A DNA stretch of 64,000 bases from Closterium sp. NIES-65 (Eukaryota; Streptophyta; Zygnematophyceae; Desmidiales; Closteriaceae): assembly GCA_948144175.1 (NCBI GenBank), contig CANXME010000774.1:558001-622000 (forward strand), read 5' to 3'. Numbering within the stretch: the stretch's first letter is position 1; every line of letters begins with the position of its first letter. A program made the translations under genes and the position numbers. Below the pieces are notes generated by a model. The model was not told the DNA's origin, ran no database searches, and was given only the letters and a program-made list of their open reading frames with translations. Below, in pieces: positions 45,324 to 54,807 of the stretch.

Positions 45324-46106
45324 AGTAGCAGTAACGGCAGCAGCAGCAATAGCAGTAGCAGCAGTAAGAGCGGCAGTAGCTGCTGGACCGGTGCAGAACG
45401 GCAAGGGTGCGTAGACCTAAGGCAGCACTAGTGCAAGGGGAGCGGCTTGGCTGAGCAGCTCGGCTGGGCGGCTCGGCAGGGCGACTCGGCCGGGCGGCTC
45501 GACTGGGCGGCTTGGTTGGGCGGCTCGGCGGCAGACAGCAGCAGCAGGCGCGCTAGCTGGCGGTGTAGGCAGTAGTAGCAGGCGCTCAAGCAGGGCAGTG
45601 CAGGGGCGCGAGCTGGCGGTGCTGGCAATGCAGCAGGGGCGCGAGATGGCGGCTTGACAGCGCAAGCACGGCAGGGCAGGGGCGCGAGCGGGCAGCGCAG
45701 GGCAATGCGCAGGCGGTTCAGGCAGGGCGCACGCAGGCAGCGCAAGGCAGCGCAAGCAATGCAGCGCGCAGGGCAGCTGACGGCGGGCTGGCAGCGAGCA
45801 GACAGCGCAGGCGACGTGCGGGCAACGCAAGCAGCGTGCGAGCGGCGTGCGGGCAGCGTGGACAGCGTGGGGGCAGCGCATGGGCAGCGCGAGCAGCACG
45901 CGGGCGAGCGCACTGGGCAGCGCGACAGCGCGCGGCTTTGGTCAGGGCAGCGCTATAGCGCGCTGGGCAGGGCAGGGCAGCAGCACGATGGCTTGCTGGG
46001 CAGGGCAGAAACGACAGGCCGGGCAGGGGAAAAACAACTGCCGGGCAGAGCGGGCTGCGGAACTAATTCGGTGGGCCCTAAAAAAAATTGGTCATAAACC
46101 GGGACC

Positions 46107-46258
46107 TACTCTGAAACCATGTTAGAATCTAGGAATGAGTGATGGCATGAGGTCATGAGGTCATGAGGGGAGTACAAGTACAATGTCGAGAGTAATCTTT
46201 TACCCCCTAAGGCTAAACCCACTACAGCCTAAGTAAACATAAACACATGTTTTGAGAC
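46107..46258 (-). repeat. 5' LTR and primer site, element 5 copy B
   Basis: The LTR at 46,120–46,258 equals 28,836–28,974 apart from rare substitutions (for example CCTAATTAAAC against CCTAAGTAAAC). The primer site is at 46,107–46,119. Confidence 0.85.
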
Positions 46259-46356
46259 ATAAAACCGGGCTCTTCTAAGGTCGGTCAACAACCGTGTGAT
46301 GTGATCTATCGTGTGGTTGAACTTCTCTGACGTCCACATGACCGTTTACTCTCGCC
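46259..46356 (-). repeat. FkbM 3'-end debris copy, left of the hAT insertion (copy B)
   Basis: Counterpart of 28,975–29,072. It ends at the 8-bp CTCTCGCC that was duplicated when the hAT-like element inserted. Confidence 0.85.
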
Positions 46357-47630
46357 CAGGGCCTCAGATTCACTTTTAGGGTCGTCGACCCATCAGGGTA
46401 CCCTTGTGTATAAACCCTGATTGACAGTGTTTCTAAAAAAAAAAACCTGAAATATCAGGGTTCCCTTTGAAAAAAGGTTGATGTATCAGTGTTAAAAAAT
46501 ATAAAAGGTTGTTAATTACTAGAAACCTCTACTTCAAATACTAAGTCAGTAGCAGTCGTGTTATCATCACTGCCTTTGGCTTCTCTCCTCTCCTCAGCTT
46601 GGGACACCAGTACGTGACAGTGCTCTGCCGCAGCACACACATACACGCTGAAGCTGCAGGGGCAGGGTGTGGAGGAGGAACCGGATTGACAGGTAGGGTG
46701 AGGCAGGGAAAGAGAGAACAGGAGGGAGAGAGGGGGGAAGATTGGCACAGTTGGGGGGGAGACGACTGGGGGAGAGATGGAGTGCACGGAGTGCGGGGCA
46801 AAGGGAGCAGAGGAATGGACGGCGGGCGCGCGGGTCATGCGCGGATCATGTCGTCGCGCAGCACGACGATCTGCGCACCGCACGCGGTGCAGATGGCCTT
46901 TTCAACCGCGGTTCGTGCTGGCGACGAGGCAGCCTTCGGTTGCCGCCATTAGCACGAAAAACTATGCGTCGTCTAGTCGTAGCGGGCCTGCGACGCCGAC
47001 GGGAATTGCCACGTGGTCTACGACCATCTAGCAGAATGCACTGCGGATCGCGTCGAACGAGAGCGATGTGTTCGGTGAGACAAGAGGAGATTCGGCGGCG
47101 CTTGCGATGGGTTCGATTCCCGACAGCCCGCCCTTTCTGGTGCTGATGGCGCCATGAATTAGTGCAGACGAGAAAGCAAGAGAGGAATCGGGCTGAGAGG
47201 GAGAGGGAGAGAAACAGGAGGAAAAGAAACAAGAGATTGGGTTGGAGGGAATGGGAGCATCAGTGCTTGCTGGTGCAGGAACCCTCGCAGCCCTCCAGCA
47301 CAACATGGTTGCCACATCCTGATTAGCTATCACTTCATGCTACAGCGTTACTGCCCAATGAAGTGCTGGCACCGCAGGAATATGAGATTCCCTGTTTTGC
47401 GGGCAAATGCACACGGAACAAGTAAGAATTGCTTTCAGTGTTAGTTTCGTTACAACGCCGTAGAATCAGTGTACTTGGGAAACGAAAGTCTGAAATTTCA
47501 GTGTGGCCTAACAAAAAAGGCTGAAAGATCAGTCCCACAAAAATCTCAACGCTGATTTTTCAGTGTAGGTAAAAAAAGGGCTGCCAAAATCAGGAATTTC
47601 AGGGTTTTTTTCCTGATATCTGAGGCCCTG
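46357..47630. mobile_element. Non-autonomous hAT-like DNA transposon (1,274 bp)
   Basis: Flanked by an 8-bp target duplication CTCTCGCC (46,349–46,356 and 47,631–47,638), with copy A showing the empty site. The terminal inverted repeats are CAGGGCCTCAGAT at both ends. Subterminal CTGAAATTTCAGTG-type motifs recur on both sides (46,430–46,500 and 47,480–47,610). Eight-bp duplications and CAGGG ends are hAT characters. No transposase frame. The GC-rich middle (46,550–47,330) differs in base composition from the AT-rich ends and may be captured genomic DNA. Confidence 0.88.
46845..47156 (+). other. Gene-like segment inside the hAT element
   Basis: The plus frame reads MSSRSTTICAPHAVQMAF to a stop near 46,950. 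Another frame then reads ISTKNYASSSRSGPATP, and after one TAG near 47,031, QNALRIASNESDVFGE to PPFLVLMAP-stop. Codon-like composition and length suggest a captured fragment of a host gene. I do not recognise the protein. Confidence 0.35.
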
Positions 47631-47661
47631 CTCTCGCCTTCCCATCCCAGCATGTGGAAGC

Positions 47662-48091
47662 TGTTGGGCTGAGATAGCCCCTTAGGATCTTTGCAAGGGA
47701 TAACTCTAGGTGAAGTAGTTGTAATAGCGGAAGCGTTTAGTGAAGAATTTGAACCGACCTTGCACTGGTGTGTGAGAGCAAAGTTGATTGAATTAAACAA
47801 GCAAATACAAGGATTTATATAAGAGTACAGGGAATAGATAGATAACTCTATTGCTGTTGCGGTTCGATATAGCGCGACTCGGGCAACTGCTCTGTAACGA
47901 GTCAGTTGTGTGTCCTTAACTGTCGCGCTGTAATTGTCGAGTCAAAGGTCAGCGACCTTTGACTTTCTCGTAACCTCCAGGCGGTTACCCTAACCTCCGA
48001 GGTCGACTCGATGCTTCGATTGGGACTGCTTCGCTTGGTACCTTGGATTTTGATACGACAGAAGCGCACTTAGGACTTATTGTTTCCAACA
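47662..48091 (-). repeat. 3' LTR of element 6 (430 bp)
   Basis: On + it reads TGTTGGGCTGAGATAG to TTGTTTCCAACA. It is nearly identical to 53,232–53,661. TGTTGG...CCAACA ends are perfect inverted repeats. Confidence 0.97.
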
Positions 48092-48106
48092 CTCCCCTTC
48101 GCTTCT
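48092..48106 (-). other. Polypurine tract of element 6
   Basis: On the minus strand it is GAAGCGAAGGGGAG directly before the 3' LTR, the normal place for plus-strand priming. Confidence 0.85.
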
Positions 48107-48112
48107 GGAGTG

Positions 48113-51100
48113 TTACTGCTGGTGACGTCGTCTTGTCCAGTCAGCATCATGCAGTATTCGAACTTCTGCTTGCCGAGTTTCTTGGTCAAGTAATCGGCTG
48201 CCATCTCGGATGTTGGACAGTATGACAGATCGAGTTTCCCTTTTTTGTATCTCGTCCTTCACGAAGAAATAGCGCAGGGCGATGTGTTTCGTCCTATTTG
48301 CGAAGCCGTTTTTGTTGGCGATGCGAATTGCTGACTGGTTGTCGCAGAACACGGTGAAGCTGGGTAACTCGGCTAGCTTCGCTTCTTCCAGTAGTTCGCG
48401 AAGGTAAAGTCCCTCCTTGGTGGCTGAGCAGAGTGCAATATATTCTGCTTCTGCTGAAGATAGTGCGATTAACTCCTGCTTGCTCGACTGCCAGGAGATA
48501 GGACCGATAGGCTCAAGGCGGTAGACATAGCCGGTGCGTGAGCGCCTGTTGTCGGTGTCGCCGGCGTGATCGGCGTCGACGTAGCCGATTAGCTTAGTCG
48601 GTGTAGCTGCGCTCTTGTGGTAGGTTAGCCCGATCGTCGCGGTGCTGACGAAGTAGTGGAGAGCGCGATCAAGTTCCGCCAGGTGTTCAGCTTCAGGCTT
48701 CTTGAGATAGGTGGCGAGCTGACTTGCGGAGTAGGATAAGTCAGGACGGCAGGTGACGGCGGCGAATAGCAGGCATCCGAGCTTCTTCTGATAGTCGCGT
48801 ATGCCGGCGGGCTTGAGTAGAGTAGTTCGTTCCTTCTCGGTTCCTGATGTGTAGCGGTAAGGCGTGGAGATGGCGCTTGGTGTGAGGCTGAAGCGTTTCG
48901 CGATGGTGTCGGCGTATTTCTCGGCGCTTAGATAGATGGCGTTTTCTTCTTCGCGGATGTTGAGCCCGAGGTACTGTGTAACGGTGGAGGAGACCGTGAG
49001 CGTGAGGTCTTTCTGGAGCTCTCCTTCGAACCACGTGGCGATGCCGTCGGTTGACCCAATGTAGAGGAGATCGTCCACGTAGACGATCAGGAGAACGTAG
49101 TCGCTTCCCTTAGTGAGGCGGTACATGCCTTGGTCGTGAGGTAGTTGACTAAAGTCGATGCGGATGAGACGGGCGTGCAGGTACTGCTGCCACAGTCGCG
49201 GTGCCTGTTTGATCCCGTAGAGCGACTTAAGTAGTTGACAGATTCGGTTGGGTTCGCCGTGGGAACCGTGCGGGAGCTCGACGTAGATTTCTGCATCCAC
49301 AGGTGCGTAGAGGAAGGCATTCGCGACGTCGATCTGCCGTAACTTCTTCTTCTTCATGGCGGCAATGGCGAGGAGAATTCGGAGTGACGTGTGGCGGCTG
49401 ACTGGAGCAAAGGTCTCGGTGAAGTCTCGTCCTTGCTCTTGGTCGAATCCACGTACGACCCAGCGTGCTTTGAATTTTTCGATCGTGCCGTCTGCTTTCG
49501 TCTTGATGCGGAAGACCCATTTCCCGGTAAGGATGGTTTTGTTCCGTGCCACGCTTACGGGAACAACCTTCCAAGTGTTGCGTTCCTCTAATGCCTTCAG
49601 TTCTCTATCCATGGCTTCACGCCATTTCTCCCTGTGTTCCCCCCCCAGAGCCTGCTGAACCGTTGCAGGCTCCTTAGGAAGCGAGCTGCGTGTGTTCCCG
49701 TCGACTGCGGTGACGAGGCCGAGGATTTGCAGCCCAGTCTGTGAGTATCGAGGGAGTTCTGGATCCTCGGGATAAGCTGCTTCGTCTCCCGCTTCTGGAT
49801 CAGGGATGAAATTCGGTCCTATCCTTTCTGCTTCATTTGTGTTGACGGTTGCAGGTGTTACGTAACCGGTATCGGCGAAGTGGTAGAAGACTTCGGCGTT
49901 GTTACTGTCGCGAGGATTTTCTTCGTCCATGGGCACGTTGACGGAGCAGTACGGGAGAGGTCCGGCTTCTGCCGATGCGTTGTCAACATTCTGCTCGTCC
50001 CAGTCTGCTTCATCCGCTGCTGACGCGAAGGCTCGGTCACCACGAAAACCACTGGTGAGGTCCCGATTCTCGTGCAAGTTGGCGAGGTACGTCTGAAGGG
50101 TGAGTCTTTCGTAGAAGATCACGTCACGTGCTGCTACTGTTTCCTTTGTGTGGACGTCGAAGATTCTCCATGCGTTGTAATTTTTCTCGATGCCGAGGTG
50201 TAGTCCCCACTGTGCCCGTTGCGAAAATCTTCCCGCTCGTGCTTCTGGGGGTCTGTACTGTACCATGCACCCGAAAACTCGTAACATTTTCGTGCTGCCC
50301 TGCTTCCCTGTCCACAGCAGATGCGATGATGCGTTGTTCGGGAGTGACGACGACGACAACAAGTTGTGCAGCATGACAGCGTGGTCCATTGCTGCTGGCC
50401 ACTGGTGGTTGGGTAGTCGCATGCCACGTAACAGTTTGCGCATGCTGTTCTGCAGGGTCCTGTTCAGTCGTTCTGCAACACCTTGCTGCTGATGTGCGTA
50501 GGGAAGGGAGAGGAGTTGCTTGATCCCCCTTTCCGCCAAGAACTGCTTGAAGCGCTGAGAGGTGTACTCGCCACCTCCGTCTGACTGGAAATTTTTTAGT
50601 TGTGTTCCAGACTCTCTCTCTGCTATCGGTAGCCAGGCGGCGAATGCTGCGAGCGCCATGTCGCGGCTGGGTAGGTTGCGATGCCAGACGTATCGAGTGG
50701 CGGCGTCGATGAAGGTGATGGTGTAGTTGTAGTTGACTTGTCCTGGTTCGCGATTGTAGAGGATGTCGCTGTAGACTTTTTCGAGTGGTGCGTACGCTGG
50801 AGCGCTCGGGTTGTGACGTGAAGCAAACGGTCGATGAGGTAAGTCAGCTTCGGGACATATAAGGCAAGTCCCTCGTGCCTTCTGGAGTTCTCTGCCATCG
50901 GGTAGGAGTAGAGAGTCTTTGTCGAGGACTCCTGCTCTTATCGTGTTATTCAAAACCGTGTTGCTTGGATGTCCTGTGCGTGCGTGCCAGATCTCTTCAG
51001 AGGCGCGGTGTCCAGGTGAACGCTGATATGCGTCGGAGTTGGAGTAAAAGCTGGTGACGAGGTTGTCGCTTCGGTGGACTTCACGTTGAGTCGGATTCAG

Positions 51101-53227
51101 CTGTTGCGCGGGTGTTGGTGGTGCTTCGTCGACTGTGACTGGTGTCGTTGTTTCTGCTGCTGCTGATGTTGTTGCTGCTGCCGATGTTGTTACTGCTGCC
51201 GATTGTCGAATTGTTGCTAATGCTCGTGTTCGTTCTGCTTCAGGAATGGTGTGCGAGTACCAGAAGCCTCCCGGGCTGAAGTCGGGGTCGAGATCCGGAG
51301 GGTGTGTCCAGTCAGTGAAATTCACGATGGCGTCGCTGTCTGCAGTGCCGAGGTCAGGAACGAAGTCGAGGACGAAGACGTTGTTCTTCAGCACTGCTTT
51401 CCCGATGTAGAGACCGCCTCTCCCGTGGTAAAGCTTGAACTCCTGGGTCGTGCTGTCGGCTTCCAGATGAATTCCTTTCGCCATCAACTGGCTAACGCTC
51501 AGTAAGTTGTAGCCGAGTCCTTCAGCGATGAGTACCTTAGACATGTGCAGTATGACATTTGTTTCTCTTGACTGAAGCTGTACCACTCCTTGTCTTCGTG
51601 TGCGCAGGTTTTGGTTGTTGGCAACCGTGATGATCACTTCCCGTTGGAGTCGATGTTCGCGTTGTACGAAACGCCCGGACGAGCACATGTGTTGCCCGCA
51701 GCAACTGTCCAAGAACCAGGTGTCTTGGCCGGACGGTTCACTTTGAGCGATGGCGGCGTACGTTGGATTCGGCTGGAGTAGCTCACGGCGAGGTGTTCTG
51801 TTGTCAAGCTCTTCTTCCGGTGAGTAGTGTGGTGGTGATTCGGTTGTACACGAATCGGTTATCTTCGTCATGCAGTTGATTATATTTCTTGCTCCTTGTG
51901 CAGGTTGTCCGGGTGAAGTCGTTGAAGCTTGAATAGTGGTTGTCGCTCTTGCTTGTGTTGAAGCCATTTGGGAGCTTGAAGGTCGAAGTTGTCGCTGTGG
52001 TGCCGTTGATTGCTGACGATTCGGGCAGTGTGTGCGCGGGTGCCCTGAAGTCTTGCAGATGTGGCAGAAGGGAGGTACTATCTTCGGTTGCTGCTGTCGG
52101 TTGTTATAATTGCTGTGTCGTCGTTGAGTGTGGAATGCGAACTCTGATACTGTCGTTTTCTTCCTGTGTCGTTCTTCCTGCAGGTCCATATCTTGCTGCT
52201 CGGCATGTATTTCGGCGCAGAGTGCAGCTTCAGAGATTCTTCCGTGGGCTCGAAGAATGGCTTTGGTGGCGCGCCACTGAGGACCAAGCCCACCAATGAT
52301 GACTGTCACGAAGGCGTCTTCAGAGATTGACCCTCCGCATCGAAGCAGCTTGTCGCGCAGTTCGCGACATCGGCTGATATACGCCAGTCCTTTTTCTCCT
52401 GGTTTCATTTCGACCGTCGTCAATTGCGCCATTAACCTGCTCTGGTTTACACTGTCTGTTGCTTGATACAGGTTCTTCAGATGGCTGTACGCGAGCTCCG
52501 CCGAGTTGCCGAAGGTCCGGTAAGAGCGAATGTTCTGCTGCTGAGTTGGTGTCACGTTCCTCAATAGGATTGTATACGCCATCATTGATTGATACGTATA
52601 CTGCTGCTTTTCATATTGTGTCCCGTTGGCTGGATACTGCAGGGACCCGTCGAAGAAGCCGAGTATCTGCGCGCCCTCCATCATCAGCTCGAATTCAAAG
52701 GACCAGGTAAAGAAGTCTTTGCCGTCGAAGGGTCTTGACGTTTGCAGTTTTAAGACGTGTGCAAACTGCGACTGAACTTGAAGTGCGTCCAGTGGTCTTT
52801 CTTGTCCAGGTGAAGGTTGCGGGTGGGGCACGAAGCTGATTGACCCGCGCTCGTACGGAGCAAAGGTAGGTTGCTGCTGCTGGTTTCCTCGCGCATATGA
52901 CGACCCATCAAGACTCATGGGTGTCGCTCCGTTGTTGCTGTTGTGTGTTTGTGCAGGTCCCGACTGCTGGTGTTGTTCGTAGAAGGACATGAAGGAGAAA
53001 ATTTTCTCCATCATGTTCTGGTCAAAGTCCGAAGGGTGGTTCATGGGGGTCTCGGTTGATGTTCCTCTTGGTCTTGTTGCCGTGCCTTCTTCTGTCTGCA
53101 GGCCAGAGGCTGGCGGTGGAGTAGGAGTAGTGCCCGAGGAGCCATTAGGGGAGCTCCTTTCCTTGTTTGTTGCCATGTCTTGTAATGATCTTGAAGAGAG
53201 AGTAGGGTTTCCCTTGTCTGCTCTCAT
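48113..53227 (-). CDS. Copia gag-pol polyprotein (element 6)
   Basis: 1,704 codons open. Gag covers about residues 1–490 with a CCHC zinc knuckle (C388, C391, H396, C401). The protease site is WFLDSCCGQHM at about 504–514, where the usual DSG or DTG is DSC. The integrase has H748, H753, C788 and C791, and core residues D821, D883 and E919 with 35 residues between the last two. Reverse transcriptase runs from about 1,210 with YVDD at 1383–1386. RNase H has D1551, E1593 and D1629. The last about 40 residues are out of frame: the family tail (KLDLSYCPTSEMAADYLTKK) is found in the next frame after an A6 run (48,241–48,246 as T on +). The first Met lies in the primer site; MATNKERSSP at residue 18 is another likely start. 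Product: virus-like particle and reverse-transcription enzymes. Confidence 0.93.
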   Translation of the reverse strand: MRADKGNPTLSSRSLQDMATNKERSSPNGSSGTTPTPPPASGLQTEEGTATRPRGTSTETPMNHPSDFDQNMMEKIFSFMSFYEQHQQSGPAQTHNSNNGATPMSLDGSSYARGNQQQQPTFAPYERGSISFVPHPQPSPGQERPLDALQVQSQFAHVLKLQTSRPFDGKDFFTWSFEFELMMEGAQILGFFDGSLQYPANGTQYEKQQYTYQSMMAYTILLRNVTPTQQQNIRSYRTFGNSAELAYSHLKNLYQATDSVNQSRLMAQLTTVEMKPGEKGLAYISRCRELRDKLLRCGGSISEDAFVTVIIGGLGPQWRATKAILRAHGRISEAALCAEIHAEQQDMDLQEERHRKKTTVSEFAFHTQRRHSNYNNRQQQPKIVPPFCHICKTSGHPRTHCPNRQQSTAPQRQLRPSSSQMASTQARATTTIQASTTSPGQPAQGARNIINCMTKITDSCTTESPPHYSPEEELDNRTPRRELLQPNPTYAAIAQSEPSGQDTWFLDSCCGQHMCSSGRFVQREHRLQREVIITVANNQNLRTRRQGVVQLQSRETNVILHMSKVLIAEGLGYNLLSVSQLMAKGIHLEADSTTQEFKLYHGRGGLYIGKAVLKNNVFVLDFVPDLGTADSDAIVNFTDWTHPPDLDPDFSPGGFWYSHTIPEAERTRALATIRQSAAVTTSAAATTSAAAETTTPVTVDEAPPTPAQQLNPTQREVHRSDNLVTSFYSNSDAYQRSPGHRASEEIWHARTGHPSNTVLNNTIRAGVLDKDSLLLPDGRELQKARGTCLICPEADLPHRPFASRHNPSAPAYAPLEKVYSDILYNREPGQVNYNYTITFIDAATRYVWHRNLPSRDMALAAFAAWLPIAERESGTQLKNFQSDGGGEYTSQRFKQFLAERGIKQLLSLPYAHQQQGVAERLNRTLQNSMRKLLRGMRLPNHQWPAAMDHAVMLHNLLSSSSLPNNASSHLLWTGKQGSTKMLRVFGCMVQYRPPEARAGRFSQRAQWGLHLGIEKNYNAWRIFDVHTKETVAARDVIFYERLTLQTYLANLHENRDLTSGFRGDRAFASAADEADWDEQNVDNASAEAGPLPYCSVNVPMDEENPRDSNNAEVFYHFADTGYVTPATVNTNEAERIGPNFIPDPEAGDEAAYPEDPELPRYSQTGLQILGLVTAVDGNTRSSLPKEPATVQQALGGEHREKWREAMDRELKALEERNTWKVVPVSVARNKTILTGKWVFRIKTKADGTIEKFKARWVVRGFDQEQGRDFTETFAPVSRHTSLRILLAIAAMKKKKLRQIDVANAFLYAPVDAEIYVELPHGSHGEPNRICQLLKSLYGIKQAPRLWQQYLHARLIRIDFSQLPHDQGMYRLTKGSDYVLLIVYVDDLLYIGSTDGIATWFEGELQKDLTLTVSSTVTQYLGLNIREEENAIYLSAEKYADTIAKRFSLTPSAISTPYRYTSGTEKERTTLLKPAGIRDYQKKLGCLLFAAVTCRPDLSYSASQLATYLKKPEAEHLAELDRALHYFVSTATIGLTYHKSAATPTKLIGYVDADHAGDTDNRRSRTGYVYRLEPIGPISWQSSKQELIALSSAEAEYIALCSATKEGLYLRELLEEAKLAELPSFTVFCDNQSAIRIANKNGFANRTKHIALRYFFVKDEIQKRETRSVILSNIRDGSRLLDQETRQAEVRILHDADWTRRRHQQ

Positions 53228-53231
53228 ACCA
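53219..53231 (-). other. Primer binding site of element 6
   Basis: On the minus strand it reads TGGTATGAGAGCA, one change from TGGTATCAGAGC for initiator tRNA-Met. The change creates the ATG that opens the long frame. Confidence 0.85.
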
Positions 53232-53661
53232 TGTTGGGCGGAGATAGCCCCTTAGGATCTTTGCAAGGGATAACTCTAGGTGAAGTAGTTGTAATAGCGG
53301 AAGCGTTTAGTGAAGAATTTGAACCGACCTTGCACTGGTGTGTGAGAGCAAAGTTGATTGAATTAAACAAGCAAATACAAGGATTTATATAAGAGTACAG
53401 GGAATAGATAGATAACTCTATTGCTGTTGCGGTTCGATATAGCGCGACTCGGGCAACTGCTCTGTAACGAGTCAGTTGTGTGTCCTTAACTGTCGCGCTG
53501 TAATTGTCGAGTCAAAGGTCAGCGACCTTTGACTTTCTCGTAACCTCCAGGCGGTTACCCTAACCTCCGAGGTTGACTCGATGCTTCGATTGGGACTGCT
53601 TCGCTTGGTACCTTGGATTTTGATACGACAGAAGCGCACTTAGGACTTATTGTTTCCAACA
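53232..53661 (-). repeat. 5' LTR of element 6 (430 bp)
   Basis: On + it reads TGTTGGGCGGAGATAG to TTGTTTCCAACA. Differences from the other LTR seen by eye are T/G near position 9 and C/T in CGAGGTCGACTCG. It should contain the promoter for transcription leftward. Confidence 0.97.
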
Positions 53662-53666
53662 GAAGC

Positions 53667-54022
53667 TACGCCTTCCTGGTATCAACACGCAAAGCTACCA
53701 ACCAATACCGCACACTGTATCTGTTAGGCCCATCACACACACAATCTACGGCCAAGGGTGAACATAAAACCCGGCACTTCTCAAGTCAGTCAACAACCAT
53801 GTGGTATCATCAAGCGTGTGGTTGAACTTGTCTGGCGTCCACGTGAAGGTGTGCATGGAGGGGTGGTGGTAGTGCACCTCCACAAGCAACCTGTTTACTC
53901 CCACCTTCCCAGCATGTAGAAGCTACACCTTCCTGGTATCAACACGCAAAACTACCAATCAAACCACAATTGTATCTGTTAGGGTTGTTGCACACACATT
54001 CTAAGGCCAAGGGTGAACGTAA
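53667..54022 (-). repeat. FkbM 3'-end debris, right of element 6 (copy B)
   Basis: Counterpart of 29,096–29,451. With 46,259–46,356 and 47,631–47,661 it rebuilds the copy A sequence once both insertions are ignored. Confidence 0.85.
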
Positions 54023-54747
54023 AACCCGGCTCTTCTCAAGTCAGTCAACAACCGTGTTGTCTCATCTAGAGTGCGGTTGAACTTGTCTGGCGTCCACGTG
54101 AAGGCGTGCATGGAGGGGTGGTGGTAGTGCACCTCCACAAAGAGCTCGTCCACGATGGCGGGCATGTGAGGGATGGCCAGCCACTCGTGCAGCACAGCCC
54201 ACTCCGCCCCCTCTATGTCCATCTTCACTATCACCGTGTCGTCTTCTGTTAGTTGCAGCTCGTCCAACAGCCATCGCGTCACGTTCACCATGCTCTGTGG
54301 GGAGAGAACGAGATGAGGACGGGAGGAGAAGGGGGGTTGATTGAGGGGGGGTCACTCAAGCAGCACAGCCCACTCCGCCCCCTCTATGTCCATCTTTACC
54401 ATCACTGTGTCCTCCTCTGTCAGCTGCAGCTCGTCTAGCAGCCACCGCGTCACGTTCATTGTGTTCTGAAGAGGGGGGGAGAGAAAATGGGGTGAAGTGG
54501 GAGGAGGAAGAAGATGGGAAAGGGGACAAGGGATAGGAAAGGAGGAAGAGGGAGAAGCTAATCAGGGAGAGCCATGGACATCATGACTAGGTTTCCTCCG
54601 CAGCTCCCTTGGTTGGCCCCAGTTGTGTTTCGGAAGGGTTAAGGAAGGAAGGGAACGAATCAAAAAGAGCCATGGTCGTCATGACTGGGTATCCCAGCAG
54701 CTCCTTCAATTGGTCCCGGTTAGTTGCGTTCTGTGCGTTCCGGGAGG

Positions 54748-54807
<60 letters not shown>

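Larger units (their letters stand above)
41001..46258 (-). mobile_element. Copia element 5, copy B (lacks RT and RNase H)
   Basis: Same element as at 23,716–28,974. It begins at the duplication junction, so the reverse transcriptase and RNase H part is absent. It keeps the 5' LTR (46,120–46,258), primer site, leader (45,420–46,085), gag, protease and integrase. It carries the same disabling changes as copy A. Confidence 0.9.
47662..53661 (-). mobile_element. Copia element 6, full-length and young (6,000 bp)
   Basis: Flanked by the 5-bp target duplication GAAGC (47,657–47,661 and 53,662–53,666); copy A holds the empty site. Two 430-bp LTRs differ at about two positions seen by eye. It has a primer site, polypurine tract and one long gag-pol frame on the minus strand. 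It is a different Copia lineage from elements 1–5, with no Gly tract or Gly-Ala-Glu-Pro linker and lower GC. Confidence 0.97.

Noticed and set aside
47095-47125. tRNA-like B box (GGTTCGATTCC) in the hAT element
   Set aside because: No matching A box or cloverleaf could be folded around it; probably chance or old captured sequence.
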